From contig NZ_QQBI01000029.1 of assembly GCF_004302915.1 (NCBI RefSeq), positions 1 to 34,900 of the forward strand: a stretch of 34,900 bases of DNA. Reading direction: 5' to 3'. Made by a program: the position numbers and the translations under genes. The DNA comes from Komagataeibacter xylinus (lineage in GTDB: Bacteria; Pseudomonadota; Alphaproteobacteria; Acetobacterales; Acetobacteraceae). The notes under the pieces are model-generated. The model saw only the letters and a list, made by a program, of their open reading frames with translations. It ran no database searches and had not been told where the DNA came from. Positions 34,048 to 34,900 of this stretch are shown here, piece by piece. Positions within the stretch are counted from its first letter, which is position 1. Every line of letters begins with the position of its first letter.

Positions 34048-34075
34048 GTCTGGCCCGTGCCTCTGCGGGCCAGAC
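34048..34075. terminator. Hairpin between convergent polyol and pentose-phosphate operons
   Basis: A perfect ten-base stem (GTCTGGCCCG with CGGGCCAGAC) and an eight-base loop lie in the 67-base gap between the dehydrogenase stop and the convergent rpiA stop. It probably ends both transcripts; there is no clear T run. Confidence 0.7.
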
Positions 34076-34090
34076 ACAGGGGGCGGGCGG

Positions 34091-34795
34091 CTACCCGGCC
34101 ATGAGGTGCTTCAGGCCGTCCCGGCCCGCCACGATCACCTCCGACGTGCGGCCAATGAACAGGCCACTTTCGATTACGCCCACAATGGCGCGGATTTTTC
34201 GCGCCAGCGCCACGGAATCAGCGATTTCCCCGAAATTGCAATCCAGAATGAGATTTCCGCCATCGGTATTGAAGGGCGTGCCGTGCCGGTCCAGCCGCAG
34301 GGTGGGGCGTGCGCCCAGCGCCTGCAGCCGGGATGCCGTCAGTTCCCAGCCGAATGTCGTGACTTCCACCGGCACGGGCATGTGGTGGCCCAGCCGTGGC
34401 ACCAGCTTGCTTTCATCCACCACCACCACGAAGCGGCGTGAGGCGGCGGCCACGATCTTTTCACGAAACAGCGCCCCGCCCCGTCCTTTTATCAGGTTGA
34501 GCGTGCCCATCTCCACTTCATCCGCCCCATCAATATCAAGATCGATCTGCGGGTGGGTGGCGAATGTCACCAGGTTTATTCCGTGCGAACGCGCCTGCTC
34601 GGCCGAATGCTCGGAGGTGGGAATGGCGGCAAAACGCAGCCCTTCCGCCCAGCGGCGACCGAGTTCATCAATCATGTAGGCTGACGTGGTGCCCGAGCCG
34701 AGGCCGACCACCATCCCTTCCCTGACCATCGATGCGGCTTCGATCGCGGCAAGGCGTTTCTGTTCCTCATGCGGGTCGCCTGTCTGGGCTGTCAT
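34091..34795 (-). CDS. rpiA: Ribose-5-phosphate isomerase A
   Basis: A 234-residue isomerase interconverting ribose-5-phosphate and ribulose-5-phosphate in the cytoplasm. Family motifs are VGLGSGTTSAYMI, PTSEHSAEQA, DLDIDGADEVE (catalytic aspartate), LIKGRGGALFREKI (catalytic lysine and glutamate) and VDESKLV. The start at 34795 has AGGAG at good spacing. The ATG at 34825 would add ten residues and overlap the preceding stop as ATGA. It lies 26 bases behind another minus-strand gene, probably of the same pathway. Confidence 0.95.
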   Translation of the reverse strand: MTAQTGDPHEEQKRLAAIEAASMVREGMVVGLGSGTTSAYMIDELGRRWAEGLRFAAIPTSEHSAEQARSHGINLVTFATHPQIDLDIDGADEVEMGTLNLIKGRGGALFREKIVAAASRRFVVVVDESKLVPRLGHHMPVPVEVTTFGWELTASRLQALGARPTLRLDRHGTPFNTDGGNLILDCNFGEIADSVALARKIRAIVGVIESGLFIGRTSEVIVAGRDGLKHLMAG

Positions 34796-34821
34796 GTCCG
34801 GGCTCCTGCTATCCACCGCCC

Positions 34822-34899
34822 TCATTGCCCCGCCGCCGCCTTGTCCATAAGCCAGATGAGTTCACCCTCGGTGGTGATATGGCTGGCAGGCTCCGCCGG
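34822..34899 (-). CDS. C-terminus of a pentose-phosphate gene, probably 6-phosphogluconolactonase (partial)
   Basis: Only the last 25 residues are in the window (PAEPASHITTEGELIWLMDK, then AAAGQ and stop). The P-A-S...W.LD.AAA pattern resembles the end of 6-phosphogluconolactonase (Pgl/DevB). In acetic acid bacteria pentose-phosphate genes cluster with rpiA, which supports the guess. The call rests on a short tail. Confidence 0.4.
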   Translation of the reverse strand, partial: PAEPASHITTEGELIWLMDKAAAGQ

Positions 34900-34900
34900 G

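Noticed and set aside
1-34900. CRISPR arrays, tRNA or rRNA genes, phage genes
   Set aside because: No regularly spaced repeats, no tRNA-like cloverleaf ends or rRNA sequence, and no phage structural or integrase genes were seen.

Overview
This window is probably chromosomal DNA of an acetic acid bacterium (Acetobacteraceae, close to Komagataeibacter/Gluconacetobacter). That is inferred from the high-GC coding style, the IS5/IS3-family relics, the fecIRA iron system and a polyol/pentose-phosphate gene set; no marker gene fixes the genus.

Region 1 (1-1458) is a wreck of mobile DNA. An IS5-family element enters from the left and cuts a PAP2-phosphatase gene inside its catalytic motif. It is followed by an IS5-type transposase scrap and a deleted, frameshifted IS3-family transposase.

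Region 2 (1498-19600) is a compact sulfate-ester scavenging island. It holds three Tat-exported type I sulfatases, the formylglycine-generating enzyme that activates them, an arylsulfotransferase, a TonB-dependent receptor, an AtsK/TauD-type dioxygenase, a sulfonate/sulfate-ester-type ABC importer (ATPase, permease, binding protein) and a complete sulfate ABC importer (Sbp, CysT, CysW, CysA). As read here, esters cross the outer membrane through the receptor and sulfatases release sulfate in the periplasm. The second ABC system imports that sulfate; intact alkyl esters enter through the first ABC system and are opened oxidatively in the cytoplasm. No transcription regulator is encoded within the island.

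Region 3 (19601-20785) again holds an IS5 scrap followed by an IS3 scrap, in the same order and orientation as on the left. The sulfur island therefore lies between matching IS relics.

Region 4 (20786-26486) is an iron module: FecA-like receptor with a signalling domain, FecR, FecI, a Fur-box-like site and a divergent PepSY membrane protein. Region 5 (26545-27030) holds a small conserved gene, the stump of a CobW-family GTPase and a perfect Zur-box-like palindrome.

Region 6 (27248-34023) is a polyol operon: FGGY pentulose kinase, binding protein, two permeases, ATPase and a polyol dehydrogenase of the SDR family. It meets, tail to tail, a pentose-phosphate operon with rpiA and the end of a probable 6-phosphogluconolactonase gene. 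Together these would convert an imported sugar alcohol to a ketose, phosphorylate it and feed it into the pentose phosphate pathway.
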